Shown here: in pieces, positions 1 to 8,538 of the stretch
Layout of the letters: every line of letters begins with the position of its first letter
Numbering within the stretch: the stretch's first letter is position 1
Notes under the pieces: model-generated
The model's database searches: none
What the model was told of the DNA's origin: nothing
Seen by the model: the letters and a program-made list of their open reading frames with translations, nothing else
Made by a program: the position numbers and the translations under genes
Source: an uncultured Bacilli bacterium
GTDB lineage: Bacteria; Bacillota_I; Bacilli_A; RF39; UBA660
Direction: 5' to 3'
Assembly: GCA_947625005.1 (NCBI GenBank)
Contig: CANQNA010000007.1
Coordinates: 1 to 23,024, forward strand
Length of the DNA: 23,024 nt

Positions 1-3000
1 GAATAGAACCATAACCTATACCAATATGATATCCTCCGGCATACATAAAGGCACCGGCAAACATTCTCATATAACGAATATTAATTCTTGCTTTTGGAAT
101 TGCATTATAACTTTCAGTTTTTGCTTCCTCACTAGTTAATTCTTTTAAGCCTTTATGACGATAGAACATTTCCATCATTTCATCAAAGGATTCAGTTGAT
201 TCATATAAACGATTTACTTGTTCATCTATATTATCTAAACCAGTTGTAATTGCATCTTTAACTGCCTCAGCTGAGAATGACCATAAACCATGTTTAGTAA
301 CAATTTCAGTTACACCAAGAGCGCTTGTTTCTTTATCATATGTAAGTGGATATTTTTTGTCTTGATAATATTCAGTATACATATCATTTAACTTACCAAC
401 ATATGAATCTAAATCATTTATATAATTTTTAATTGTTGCTTTTTTCTCATCAGCATCTGTAAGTAATGAAGTATCAAGTACAGGTATTTTAGTACCACCA
501 CTTACTCTAATTTTAATAACATTATTAACATCTGGTTTAGATGTATATCTAACATAAACACTTCCACCACGTTCTGCAGAAGCATCACCAATTTTTGGCA
601 CATCAATAATATTTTGACCTGGTTTTAAAGTATATTTAGAATTCCAAGTGCTGGCCTCAGCATAATTTTGAGTAAATACTAACTCAGCATTAACTTTACC
701 AGTAGTAGATCCAACATACACATTAATTTGATCACCACCACGAACGGCAATTCCTAATGGTTGATAATCACTTATCGTCATTGCAAATTTTAAATGACTA
801 TTATAAAAATTAGAAATATTAGGATTTAAAGTAATAATATCTTTATTTAAATTTTTATCATTTAATATTTTTTCAGCATACTCTAAATCATTTAATACTG
901 ATTCTCTATAAGGATTATATTCACCATTATTTTTTTGATTTGCTCTTTCTTTTAGTTCATTAATTTTTTCAATAGTAACATCACTTTTCAATTCTACTCT
1001 TAAATCATCGACAAAAAGATTTGCTACATCTGAAACTAATGAGTCATAATGATAAAATTTAAGTTCAGCAATTTGTACAGATGGACCATTATCTTTTACT
1101 GTTATACCAATTTGCAAAGCACTTGTTTCAATTGGTTCATCTAATTTTAAAACATAATATACTCGATTATTTTCATCTCTTTTCGCTTCGATTTTAGCTT
1201 GAACTGTAATACGATTTTGCTCGCTTATATCATTTTCATCAGTCCAATAATGAACAACAGCATCATTTAAATTCGCAGCTTTATAACTATATTTATAACT
1301 ATCAGGAACAGTGATAACAAATTCGTTCATTTTATATTTTTGATCAAGGATGAATAATGGAGCATCCATCGTTTTAGAATGAGCATTCATTTGCCATTGT
1401 TCATATTCCCAATAAGACTCTGGGTTATCATCAACCATTGTCCATTCATCGCCACTAGTTAATTTTTCTCCTACTTTTACATAAGATTTACCCATTTTAT
1501 ATGAAACACTTTTAATGTGATCAGTTTTTCCTGTTTCACTATTATAAGTATTAATTAAGTTATATTTTGGATAAATTGTTGGTTTTAATTCTAATGTTTT
1601 AGCTAAAACTGTTTGAGATGGACTTCCTTCACCATTTTTATTAACTCCAGTTATATAAGCTTCATATTCTACACCAGATTCTAAACCTCTTAAATTATAT
1701 TTATTAGTATTAACTTCTAAAACTGTCCATTTTTCTGTACCACGGACACGATAATATAGTTTATAACTTTGAGTATCCATCATATCATTCCAAGAAAAAT
1801 CTATACCACCAATTGTAGGAGTTGCATTTACCATATCAACAGCAGGTGGTAAACTTTTAGTTTGAGGGATAGCAATACATTCATCAGTCCAAGGACTATA
1901 CCATTCATCAATTACTGAACGCACCTTTATTTTATATTCTTTATAGTTGTCTAAGTCTTCAATAGTAAAACTAGTAAATGTTGTTTGGAATGTTGAATTA
2001 ATTTTTGGACCTACTATATTGATTTCATAACCAGTTACATTTGGAACGTTTTGAAAACTAACTGTAAGTTGTTCACTAACTGAATTATCAATTTCAACAT
2101 ATTTTGGTTTATCTAAATCAGCAGGAGCTTTTGTTTCTAATTTAACATTATTCAAAAACTCAACTTTAGCAATATCAGCTAAATTATTAGATCCAGTTTC
2201 TGTAATTATAATTGTTACTTTTTTAACAGCAACTTCGCCATCTAATTTTATAACTTTAGTACCTTCTACTTCTTCTGCGGTAAATGGAACAACTGAATTA
2301 TCATTATTCACATTATTGATAGATTCAATTATTGGTTTTTCAATTATTTCTCCAGAAGATGTTTCAATTTTTAGCTTAGCTCCTTTTGGCGTATTTTCAG
2401 TATTTGAACCAAAGTTAACTCTAACTTCACTCATTAATACTTCTTCTTGATTGGCACTTCCAGCTAAATTTATAGTAACCTCAATTGGATCTTCCCCATT
2501 TTTCTTTAATGTTACAGCGCTTTCTGTATCATTGAAAATATCATTTAAGTTACCACTTTCAACAGCATTATTATTTACAGTAAAAGATATATTATCACTA
2601 TTTAATATAGCACTTGTTTTAGTAATTGATGGACTCTTTTCTTCACTATTTTTATTAGCTGTTACATAATTTAAATCCGCAATATCAACTTTATCATCTA
2701 AATTTAAATCATATTCTTTATTATTATTTTTAATAGCATTTAACATTATATTAATATCATTATTATTAATAATATTATCACCATTAACATCACCAATAGC
2801 AAACATACCTTTTTCATTAGTAATATTTACTCTTTTAGAATAATCATCTAAGGTAACATTTGTTGTGTAAGTAACAAAATTTTTACCACTAAATTCTAAT
2901 TTATAAGTATCTTTCTTTAAATTATCAATATTTAAAGCAAAATATACTATATTTTCATTAGCATTTTCACCAGATAAGATATCTTCTGTCTTCCCCGTTT

Positions 3001-3349
3001 TTCTTCTTTTAGTAGCACTAATTTTAACATTTTCGTTACTACCTAACTTATCAGTTTTTACAAAATAACCTTCAGCAGCATTCGCAACATCATTTAAACT
3101 TACTTCGATAAAATTATTATTACTATCAAATAGTTTAAAAGTTACATCAGCGCTTTTTCGATTACGCATTGGTAATACAAAATGAGTTTCTACTTCAATA
3201 TTACCCGTTGCTTCAAAATTACTTTGAACTGACTCGACTACTTCGTTACTTCCCTCAAGTATTTCTGCAGCTTGAATTAATGGGATAAATTCATTAAACA
3301 CAAAAGCACTTAATAAAAGCATTGAAATAAACTTTTTGAATATTTTCAT
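1..3349 (-). CDS. Large secreted multidomain M60-type (mucinase-like) peptidase, N-terminal part
   Basis: An open frame runs from an ATG at 3349 (good ribosome site GAGGTGAG just upstream) to the window edge, 1116 codons without a stop, so the C-terminus and probably the catalytic HExxH lie outside. Visible in order: a signal peptide (residues 1 to about 28, ending LIQA-A); an unassigned beta-rich stretch; a dockerin-like pair of calcium loops at about 184-232 (DVNGDNIINNNDINIML, then NLDDKVDIADLNYV); another beta-rich part; two fibronectin-III-like domains at about 406-583; a carbohydrate-binding-like module at about 586-770; a helical linker at about 786-833; then the start of an M60 domain (DYQPLGIAVRGGDQINVYVG, later GGYHIGIGYGS). 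M60 enzymes are zinc peptidases acting on O-glycosylated mucin-type proteins. Secretion and domain layout are read from the sequence; the mucin substrate is inferred from the family. It has its own promoter. Confidence 0.8.
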   Translation of the reverse strand, partial: MKIFKKFISMLLLSAFVFNEFIPLIQAAEILEGSNEVVESVQSNFEATGNIEVETHFVLPMRNRKSADVTFKLFDSNNNFIEVSLNDVANAAEGYFVKTDKLGSNENVKISATKRRKTGKTEDILSGENANENIVYFALNIDNLKKDTYKLEFSGKNFVTYTTNVTLDDYSKRVNITNEKGMFAIGDVNGDNIINNNDINIMLNAIKNNNKEYDLNLDDKVDIADLNYVTANKNSEEKSPSITKTSAILNSDNISFTVNNNAVESGNLNDIFNDTESAVTLKKNGEDPIEVTINLAGSANQEEVLMSEVRVNFGSNTENTPKGAKLKIETSSGEIIEKPIIESINNVNNDNSVVPFTAEEVEGTKVIKLDGEVAVKKVTIIITETGSNNLADIAKVEFLNNVKLETKAPADLDKPKYVEIDNSVSEQLTVSFQNVPNVTGYEINIVGPKINSTFQTTFTSFTIEDLDNYKEYKIKVRSVIDEWYSPWTDECIAIPQTKSLPPAVDMVNATPTIGGIDFSWNDMMDTQSYKLYYRVRGTEKWTVLEVNTNKYNLRGLESGVEYEAYITGVNKNGEGSPSQTVLAKTLELKPTIYPKYNLINTYNSETGKTDHIKSVSYKMGKSYVKVGEKLTSGDEWTMVDDNPESYWEYEQWQMNAHSKTMDAPLFILDQKYKMNEFVITVPDSYKYSYKAANLNDAVVHYWTDENDISEQNRITVQAKIEAKRDENNRVYYVLKLDEPIETSALQIGITVKDNGPSVQIAELKFYHYDSLVSDVANLFVDDLRVELKSDVTIEKINELKERANQKNNGEYNPYRESVLNDLEYAEKILNDKNLNKDIITLNPNISNFYNSHLKFAMTISDYQPLGIAVRGGDQINVYVGSTTGKVNAELVFTQNYAEASTWNSKYTLKPGQNIIDVPKIGDASAERGGSVYVRYTSKPDVNNVIKIRVSGGTKIPVLDTSLLTDADEKKATIKNYINDLDSYVGKLNDMYTEYYQDKKYPLTYDKETSALGVTEIVTKHGLWSFSAEAVKDAITTGLDNIDEQVNRLYESTESFDEMMEMFYRHKGLKELTSEEAKTESYNAIPKARINIRYMRMFAGAFMYAGGYHIGIGYGSI

Positions 3350-3368
3350 TATCTCACCTCTTGAAATT

Positions 3369-3397
3369 ATTATATTGGAAATTTTATTTTAAATCAA
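3369..3397 (-). promoter_or_regulatory. Promoter of the M60-type protein gene
   Basis: On the minus strand there is TTGATT (3392-3397), a 17-base spacer, and a perfect TATAAT (3369-3374). The predicted transcription start, about 3362, leaves a leader of only about 13 nt that is mostly the ribosome-binding site. Confidence 0.7.
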
Positions 3398-3568
3398 TGC
3401 TATTATATGATTTTAATTATTTTTTTGCACGGTATTTTAATTAATTATCTTTCTTGAAACAATTATTTTTTTCTTACTAATATGAATAACAATAAATTAC
3501 AATTAGGATATAACAATCATAAAGTCAATATAGAATATTTTTTGTTATCAATATACTGATTTTGTATG

Positions 3569-4495
3569 TTAAATCAATTTTAAATAAAATTTTAACATTT
3601 CAATTTCTAATTTAGTAATTAGTTTAATAAAATCAGTATAATCTTTCGTTGTATGAGCTTTATCTAAAGCTTCATAATATTGTAGTCTATTTTCTTTTTT
3701 TATAATTACAGGGTTAAACCCATGTTTCATTAAATCTAAATTCATAATTAATCTTGATGTTCTTCCATTTCCATCAACAAAAGGATGAATTTTAACAAGT
3801 TCACCATGCAATAACGTAGCTTGAATTATTGGATGATATTTATTCCAAGTTTTATAATTTAAAATTAATTTTTCCATTAACTCAGGAACTTTTACAAAGT
3901 CTGGTGGAATATGAGTTGCTCCTTTTATAGTTACATTTTCACTTCTATATCTTCCAGCATTTTCATCATCAATTTCCTTTAATATAAGAGTGTGTATATT
4001 TTTAATGTTCCACTCAGTAATTGGGTCATCATCCTTTACTAAATCATTTAAAAACAAAATTGCGTGATCGTGATTTATAGCTTCTAAGTGTTCCTTTATT
4101 GATTTACCTCCAACAGTAATTCCTTCTAAAACTACTTGAGTTTCTTTAAGCGTTAAAGTATTTCCTTCTATACCATTACTGTTATAAGTCCATTCCAAAT
4201 TGATTTTTTCTTGTAAAGTTCTAAGTGTATCTTTTGGTATAGGTCTTTTATTATCAAGTTCTTTTTTTAAATTGTCTACTTCATCAAAAAAGTTATTTGG
4301 TAAGTTGATAATAAAATCATTGTGATCAGGTTTTATAATCCTTTTATCAACTGGTTTTAGGGCATCAATTGGGATATTCCAACTATTTCCATTTTTGACT
4401 GAACCTTCTATTCTTCCATCTTTAAGTAATTGTCTAATTCTTCTTTCACTAATATTCCATTTTTTTTCAGCTTCTTTTGTAGTCATAAATTCCAT
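3569..4495 (-). CDS. Fic family protein (probable AMP-transferase) with N-terminal helix-turn-helix
   Basis: 308 residues. The start is placed at the ATG at 4495 because it follows GAGGTGA by 5 nt; an upstream in-frame ATG at 4543 lies inside the promoter and cannot be transcribed from it. Residues 3-48 look like an excisionase/MerR-type DNA-binding helix-turn-helix (TTKEAEKKWNISERRIRQLL). The Fic core holds the complete catalytic motif HPFVDGNGRTSR (237-248). The inhibitory helix motif (S/T)xxxE(G/N) is seen as SNGIEGN (106-112), before the core, as in class II Fic proteins whose Glu blocks ATP gamma-phosphate binding. Fic proteins usually transfer AMP to a hydroxyl of a target protein. The target is unknown; an autoregulatory or toxin-like role is only inferred. 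No antitoxin partner gene is seen next to it. Confidence 0.9.
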   Translation of the reverse strand: MEFMTTKEAEKKWNISERRIRQLLKDGRIEGSVKNGNSWNIPIDALKPVDKRIIKPDHNDFIINLPNNFFDEVDNLKKELDNKRPIPKDTLRTLQEKINLEWTYNSNGIEGNTLTLKETQVVLEGITVGGKSIKEHLEAINHDHAILFLNDLVKDDDPITEWNIKNIHTLILKEIDDENAGRYRSENVTIKGATHIPPDFVKVPELMEKLILNYKTWNKYHPIIQATLLHGELVKIHPFVDGNGRTSRLIMNLDLMKHGFNPVIIKKENRLQYYEALDKAHTTKDYTDFIKLITKLEIEMLKFYLKLI

Positions 4496-4514
4496 AGCAT
4501 TCACCTCTAACACT

Positions 4515-4543
4515 ATTATACCGCAATCGGTAGTTTTAATCAA
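4515..4543 (-). promoter_or_regulatory. Promoter of the Fic gene
   Basis: TTGATT (4538-4543), 17 bases, TATAAT (4515-4520) on the minus strand, followed within about 8 nt by GAGGTGA. It has the same -35 and spacing as the promoter of the downstream M60-type gene and shows that translation starts at 4495. Confidence 0.7.
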
Positions 4544-4610
4544 TGGCTATTATAATTTTATTTTTCTACTATAATTATCTTAATTTTTGTGCTATTTTCT
4601 ATTTAAATTT

Positions 4611-4648
4611 TAAAAGGTGTCAACATATTATTTCTTGTTAACACCTTT
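4611..4648 (-). terminator. Hairpin, probably the ancestral secA-operon terminator
   Basis: Arms of 13 bases at 4613-4625 and 4636-4648 pair with one mismatch around a 10-base loop. Read on the minus strand the 3' arm ends CACCTTTT, a short T-run. It lies about 20 nt downstream of the secA-tail remnant (stop at 4670), the place expected for the original secA terminator. It now follows the methyltransferase gene. Confidence 0.5.
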
Positions 4649-4669
4649 GTTCTAATAAATTTTTTTATC

Positions 4670-4719
4670 TTACTTTCCACAACAATTTTTGTATTTTTTT
4701 CCGCTTCCACAAGCTCCCT
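4670..4719 (-). pseudogene. Remnant of a secA 3' end (SEC-C motif fragment)
   Basis: Read on the minus strand this encodes G-A-CGSGKKYKNCCGK followed by TAA: the last 13 residues are identical to the C-terminus of the complete SecA encoded at 6009-8504. An in-frame TAG lies directly before the fragment and there is no start codon, so it is a broken duplicate, not a gene. Its last 20 bases (4671-4690) are identical to 6010-6029; the next 22 bases match at 17 positions. The upstream NDPCI part of the motif is missing. It sits just before a terminator-like hairpin, as a genuine secA end would. Confidence 0.8.
4671..4690 (+). repeat. 20-bp direct repeat, distal copy (secA 3' end)
   Basis: Identical to 6010-6029 and in the same orientation. 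The pair bounds about 1.34 kb holding the methyltransferase. It resembles an att-type duplication at the 3' end of a conserved gene; that reading is inference. Confidence 0.75.
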
Positions 4720-4761
4720 ACTTTTGAGTATATATGGTATTTATAGTATTACCGTTATTAT

Positions 4762-4793
4762 CGGTATTTCAAGGAATTTTAGGTCTGGGAACA
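4762..4793 (+). repeat. Imperfect inverted repeat, distal arm near the methyltransferase
   Basis: Contains CGGTATTTCAAGG, 11 bases, then TGGGAACA. The mirror arm at 5852-5882 reads TGTTCCCA, 9 bases, CCTTGAATTTACGG. TGGGAACA recurs at 4847-4854 and 4858-4865, so this side has three direct copies. The arms enclose the methyltransferase gene and could be the ends of a small element or protein-binding sites. Confidence 0.45.
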
Positions 4794-4807
4794 AATAGTA
4801 TTTACGT

Positions 4808-4836
4808 TATTTATAGTACTATGTTTACTATAAATA
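4808..4836. repeat. Perfect 11-bp inverted repeat (hairpin) in the methyltransferase downstream region
   Basis: TATTTATAGTA (4808-4818) and TACTATAAATA (4826-4836) pair perfectly around a 7-base loop. No T-run follows on either strand, so it is not a clear terminator. The gene-free stretch 4720-4894 holds this hairpin, the TGGGAACA repeats and a related palindromic stretch at about 4736-4767; nothing coding is seen there. Confidence 0.6.
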
Positions 4837-4894
4837 TTTCATAAAATGGGAACAAATTGGGAACATTGTTATCATTCGCTTACAATATTCTTAT

Positions 4895-5818
4895 TTATTT
4901 TTCTTTTTTCAATATGTGACAATAATATACTGATAAATCCATTTCAATTGTGTTGGCCATAAAATATATTGGTACTATATTACCAAGAACTTCTTTTGGA
5001 ATAATTTTACAAAATAATTTGAAAAAAATTCCGAATTTAAAATATTTTTTAATTCTATTTTGATATGCATATAAGTGATTAATAACTTTATTTTTCATAT
5101 TTTCAGCAATTACTATACTAAAATTATTATTTTTAATGTATTTATCAATATTACCAATGTATTCAAATTCATCTAAATAATATCCATTTTCAACTAAAGT
5201 TGCACCTATTTCTTCTATTTCCGATAATTGCTCTCTAGGTTTATTAAGATAGGCATCATAAATAATAAATAATCCGCCTTTTTTTAATACTCTATTTACT
5301 TCTTTAAAAATTTGATTTTTATTAGTAGAATAGCATAATGTTTCTATAGCATATACAAAATCAATGGAGTTGCTTTCTATTTTTTCTAAATTATGATAAT
5401 CCCCTTCAATTAGACTTATATTATATTTTCTATTTTTTTTATCTAAAGATGGATACAAATCTATACCTGTAAATTTAACGCTAGGATTTTTTTTAGCAAG
5501 ATATGCCATATTTGCACCTTGACCACATCCCAATTCAAGTATATTTTTAAAATTATTTTGTTTTATTATTTCATCTATTTTGTTCACATGGTATGTTTGA
5601 TAATTTTGGCCATTTTTATGTATACCATCATCTGAAATGTCGATATGCATATATCCTTCATTAGAACCAGCTAATCTATATAATAAATATTTTGTCTTTT
5701 TATAATATTTTTTAATATCATCATGAGTAAATTGATCTTTATTAAAAATAAAGTCAAAATTAACTTTGCTTCTTAGCCATATAAAATCTTTTATTAATTT
5801 TTTCTTATACTCTTCCAT
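4895..5818 (-). CDS. Class I SAM-dependent methyltransferase, substrate unknown
   Basis: 307 residues, ATG at 5818 with AAGGAG 4 nt upstream. The Rossmann fold is clear: motif I ILELGCGQGANMAYLA (93-108), the acidic end of beta-2 in FTGIDLYPS (117-124), DFVYAIETLCY for motif IV (153-163) and the post-motif LKKGGLFIIYD (178-188). An N-terminal helical part of about 75 residues and a basic, aromatic C-terminal part of about 100 residues probably form the substrate site. It resembles small-molecule or lipid O-/N-methyltransferases, but the substrate cannot be told. It stands alone between the complete secA and a secA-tail remnant, separated from secA by 190 nt, so it may have arrived with an inserted segment. 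No convincing promoter is seen; read-through from secA is possible. Confidence 0.85.
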   Translation of the reverse strand: MEEYKKKLIKDFIWLRSKVNFDFIFNKDQFTHDDIKKYYKKTKYLLYRLAGSNEGYMHIDISDDGIHKNGQNYQTYHVNKIDEIIKQNNFKNILELGCGQGANMAYLAKKNPSVKFTGIDLYPSLDKKNRKYNISLIEGDYHNLEKIESNSIDFVYAIETLCYSTNKNQIFKEVNRVLKKGGLFIIYDAYLNKPREQLSEIEEIGATLVENGYYLDEFEYIGNIDKYIKNNNFSIVIAENMKNKVINHLYAYQNRIKKYFKFGIFFKLFCKIIPKEVLGNIVPIYFMANTIEMDLSVYYCHILKKEK

Positions 5819-5851
5819 AAAACTCCTTCAAAAAACAGACAAATATTAAAA

Positions 5852-5882
5852 TGTTCCCATTGGGAAAGCCTTGAATTTACGG
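5852..5882 (+). repeat. Imperfect inverted repeat, proximal arm, with TTCCCA-T-TGGGAA palindrome
   Basis: Mirror arm of 4762-4793. It also contains the 13-bp palindrome TTCCCATTGGGAA (5855-5867 region), which lies 35-50 nt before the methyltransferase start and could be an operator. No mobile gene is present between the arms. Confidence 0.45.
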
Positions 5883-6008
5883 GATTTTTTGGCATTTTTG
5901 GAAACAAATTGAATTTTTTGTGCACATTTTGAGCACATTTTTATAGTTTTTGGGGTTTTTTTATGATTTTTTCAAAACCCTATGCCTCACAAACCCTTAT
6001 AAAACCTA

Positions 6009-8504
6009 CTACTTTCCACAACAATTTTTATACTTTTTGCCACTTCCACATATGCAAGGGTCATTACGACCAATCTTTTTCTTAGCTTTTTTTGGAGTCG
6101 GTTTTAAAGCTTCTTTTCCATCATTAGCAATTCCTTTAGGTGATGCTTTTGGAACAACCTGTTGTTTAATTTGCATTTTGATTAAGAAGTTAGCAATACG
6201 TTCATCTATATCATTTAACATTTGATCAAAAATATCAAAACCTTCTAAAGCATAAGCTTGAAGTGGATTAGTTTGACCATATCCTCTTAATCCAATACCT
6301 TCTCTTAAATGATCCATACTACTAATATGTTTTACCCATGCCTCATCAATTACTCTTAAAGAAATTTGTCTTTCAAAGTCATTAATTATTTCTTGAGGAA
6401 CATCTTTAGTTTTTTCATCATAATCAGTTAAAACAATATTAGTTAAATATTCTATAACTTCCTCTTCTTTTTTATTTTGTAAATCTTCTAATTTTATTTT
6501 ATTATATTTAACGATACTAGCATTTAAATGATCAGCAATGTTCTCTAAATCATCTTCAGTTAAATATCCTTCAGGTTCAACATGACTCATTACTAAATCA
6601 TAAATAAAGTCTTTAATAGTTTCAATACAAATTGTATGAACATCTTCAGAATCTAATAATTCATTTCTTCTTTCATAAATAATTTTTCTTTGTTCACTTA
6701 CTATATTATCATAATCTAGTAATTGTTTACGAGTGTCATAGTTATTTCCTTCAATTTTCTTTTGAGCAGTTTCAATGCTTTTAGAAAACATTTTTGAACG
6801 TATTTGTTGATCATCTGCTCCTAACATTTGGACCATATTTTTAATTTTATCTGTTCCAAATCTTCTCATTAAATCATCTTCAAAAGAAACAAAGAATTGA
6901 GAATATCCTGGATCTCCTTGACGTCCAGAACGTCCACGTAATTGGTTGTCAATACGACGAGCTTCGTGTCTTTCTGTTCCAATAACACAAAGTCCACCTA
7001 ATTCTACAACGCCTTCACCTAATTTAATATCAGTTCCACGACCAGCCATATTAGTTGCAATTGTTACCGCACCTTTTTGACCAGCTTTAGCAATAATTTC
7101 TGCTTCTCTTGCATGATTCTTAGCATTTAATACTTCATGAGGTATTTTAGCTTTTTTTAATAAGCTACTTAAATATTCATTAGCTTCTACTGATATTGTA
7201 CCAACTAAAATTGGTTGCCCTGTTTCATGTACTTGTTTAATGAAATTAACAATTGCTTTGTATTTTCCTTCCATAGTAGCATACATAAAATCAGCCATAT
7301 CTTCTCTTATGCAAGGTTTATTAGTTGGTATTTCAATAACATACATGTTATAAATATCTCTAAATTCTTCTTCTTCAGTTTTTGCTGTACCTGTCATACC
7401 AGAAATTTTATTATACATTCTAAATAAATTTTGGAATGTTATAGTAGCTAGAGTTTTTGTTTCTTCATTAATTTTTACATTTTCTTTAGCTTCTATAGCT
7501 TGGTGTAATCCATCAGAGAATTGTCTACCTTGCATCAAACGTCCAGTAAATTGATCAACTATTATAATTGCACCATCTTCACTAACTACATAATCAACAT
7601 CTAATTTCATACCATAATTAGCTTTTAAAGCTTGATTAATATGATGAACAAGAGCAGTGTTTTCTGAATCATATAGGTTAGCAAGTTTAAAGTCTTTTTC
7701 AATTTTTTTGCTTCCTTCTTCAGTTAAGATAACTGTTTTGGTTTTTTCATCAATTGTGTAGTCATCTTCTTCTTTTAATTTTTTTACTGCTTTATCTGCT
7801 TCAACATACAAATTAGCAGAATTAAATTTTCCTCCAGAAATAATTAATGGTGTACGAGCTTCATCAATCAAAATTGAGTCTACTTCATCGATAATAACAA
7901 AATTTAAAGGCCTTTGAACTCTGTCTTCTTTTCTAAGAACCATATTATCTCTTAAGTAGTCAAATCCTATTTCATTATTAGTTGAATAAGTTATATCTGC
8001 ATTATAAACTTCTTGTTTTTCTTTAGGGCTTAATTCTCTTAGGTTTGTTCCAACAGTAATTCCTAAAAAATTATAGATTGGTCCCATCCATTCTGCATTA
8101 CGTGCAGTTAAGTATTCATTAACTGTTACAACATGTACTCCTTTACCTGTTAAAGCATTAAGATAGGCCGGTAAAATTGTAGTTAATGTTTTACCTTCAC
8201 CAGTTTTCATTTCTGCTATATTACCATAATGAATAGCAATACCACCTAAAAGTTGAACATAAAAAGGTTCTTCTCCTATAACTCTTTTGGCTGCTTCTCT
8301 TATAGTAGCAAAAGCAGGAACTATCAAATCATCTAAAGTTTTTCCCTTTGCTAGTTCTTCTTTAAACTGATCAGTCATAGCACGTAATTCTTTGTCACTT
8401 TTTTTCTGATATTCTTCTTTTAAAGCTTCTATTTTGTCAGCAATAGCCATAAATCTTTTTAATTCTTTATACTCTGTGTCAAATAATTTTTTTAATATTC
8501 CCAT
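6009..8504 (-). CDS. secA: Protein translocase ATPase SecA
   Basis: 831 residues, close to the usual length for SecA in Bacillota. SecA is the ATP-driven motor that pushes preproteins through SecYEG at the membrane. Seen: Walker A MKTGEGKT (99-106), Walker B region IIDEVDSILIDEARTPL (204-220), helicase motifs including GTSV-like VGTISVEANEYL and RGRSGRQGDPG, and a C-terminal SEC-C zinc motif with CxC at 817/819 and CC at 828/829. The ATG at 8504 follows GGGAGGA. It lies downstream of hpf with a terminator and its own promoter between, the usual Bacillota neighbourhood, but the expected next gene prfB is absent. Its last codons are duplicated at 4670-4719, suggesting that the 3' end was rebuilt by an insertion. 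Confidence 0.98.
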   Translation of the reverse strand: MGILKKLFDTEYKELKRFMAIADKIEALKEEYQKKSDKELRAMTDQFKEELAKGKTLDDLIVPAFATIREAAKRVIGEEPFYVQLLGGIAIHYGNIAEMKTGEGKTLTTILPAYLNALTGKGVHVVTVNEYLTARNAEWMGPIYNFLGITVGTNLRELSPKEKQEVYNADITYSTNNEIGFDYLRDNMVLRKEDRVQRPLNFVIIDEVDSILIDEARTPLIISGGKFNSANLYVEADKAVKKLKEEDDYTIDEKTKTVILTEEGSKKIEKDFKLANLYDSENTALVHHINQALKANYGMKLDVDYVVSEDGAIIIVDQFTGRLMQGRQFSDGLHQAIEAKENVKINEETKTLATITFQNLFRMYNKISGMTGTAKTEEEEFRDIYNMYVIEIPTNKPCIREDMADFMYATMEGKYKAIVNFIKQVHETGQPILVGTISVEANEYLSSLLKKAKIPHEVLNAKNHAREAEIIAKAGQKGAVTIATNMAGRGTDIKLGEGVVELGGLCVIGTERHEARRIDNQLRGRSGRQGDPGYSQFFVSFEDDLMRRFGTDKIKNMVQMLGADDQQIRSKMFSKSIETAQKKIEGNNYDTRKQLLDYDNIVSEQRKIIYERRNELLDSEDVHTICIETIKDFIYDLVMSHVEPEGYLTEDDLENIADHLNASIVKYNKIKLEDLQNKKEEEVIEYLTNIVLTDYDEKTKDVPQEIINDFERQISLRVIDEAWVKHISSMDHLREGIGLRGYGQTNPLQAYALEGFDIFDQMLNDIDERIANFLIKMQIKQQVVPKASPKGIANDGKEALKPTPKKAKKKIGRNDPCICGSGKKYKNCCGK
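6010..6029 (+). repeat. 20-bp direct repeat, copy inside the intact secA end
   Basis: Identical to 4671-4690. It covers the stop codon and the last six or so codons of secA. Confidence 0.75.
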
Positions 8505-8528
8505 ATTAAATTCCTCCCAGTACTTTTT

Positions 8529-8538
8529 ATTGTACCAT
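8529..8538 (-). promoter_or_regulatory. Extended -10 promoter of secA
   Basis: On the minus strand TG-G-TACAAT (-10 at 8529-8534) gives an extended -10 element; no good -35 is visible. The start would be near 8522, just before GGGAGGA. The box directly follows the hpf terminator T-run. Confidence 0.45.

Noticed and set aside
2451..2669. Plus-strand open frame of 72 codons
   Set aside because: It is antisense to the M60-type reading frame, has no ribosome site and no recognisable protein features.
4495..4543. Longer N-terminus for the Fic protein (start at 4543)
   Set aside because: The extra 16 codons span the promoter -35 and -10 boxes; the ATG at 4495 has the ribosome site.
4720..4865. 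Short repeated motifs resembling a CRISPR-like array
   Set aside because: The copies (TGGGAACA, TATTTATAGTA) are too short and irregularly spaced, with no uniform spacers and no cas genes.
5920..5990. Hairpin-like stretches just after secA (GGGTTTT/AAAACCC, GTGC/GCAC)
   Set aside because: On the minus strand no T-run follows the stem, so I do not call a secA terminator there.
5950..6225. Plus-strand open frame of 91 codons over the secA 3' end
   Set aside because: It is the complement of conserved SecA codons; no ribosome site or family signal.
7215..7427. Plus-strand open frame of 70 codons
   Set aside because: Shadow of secA coding sequence.
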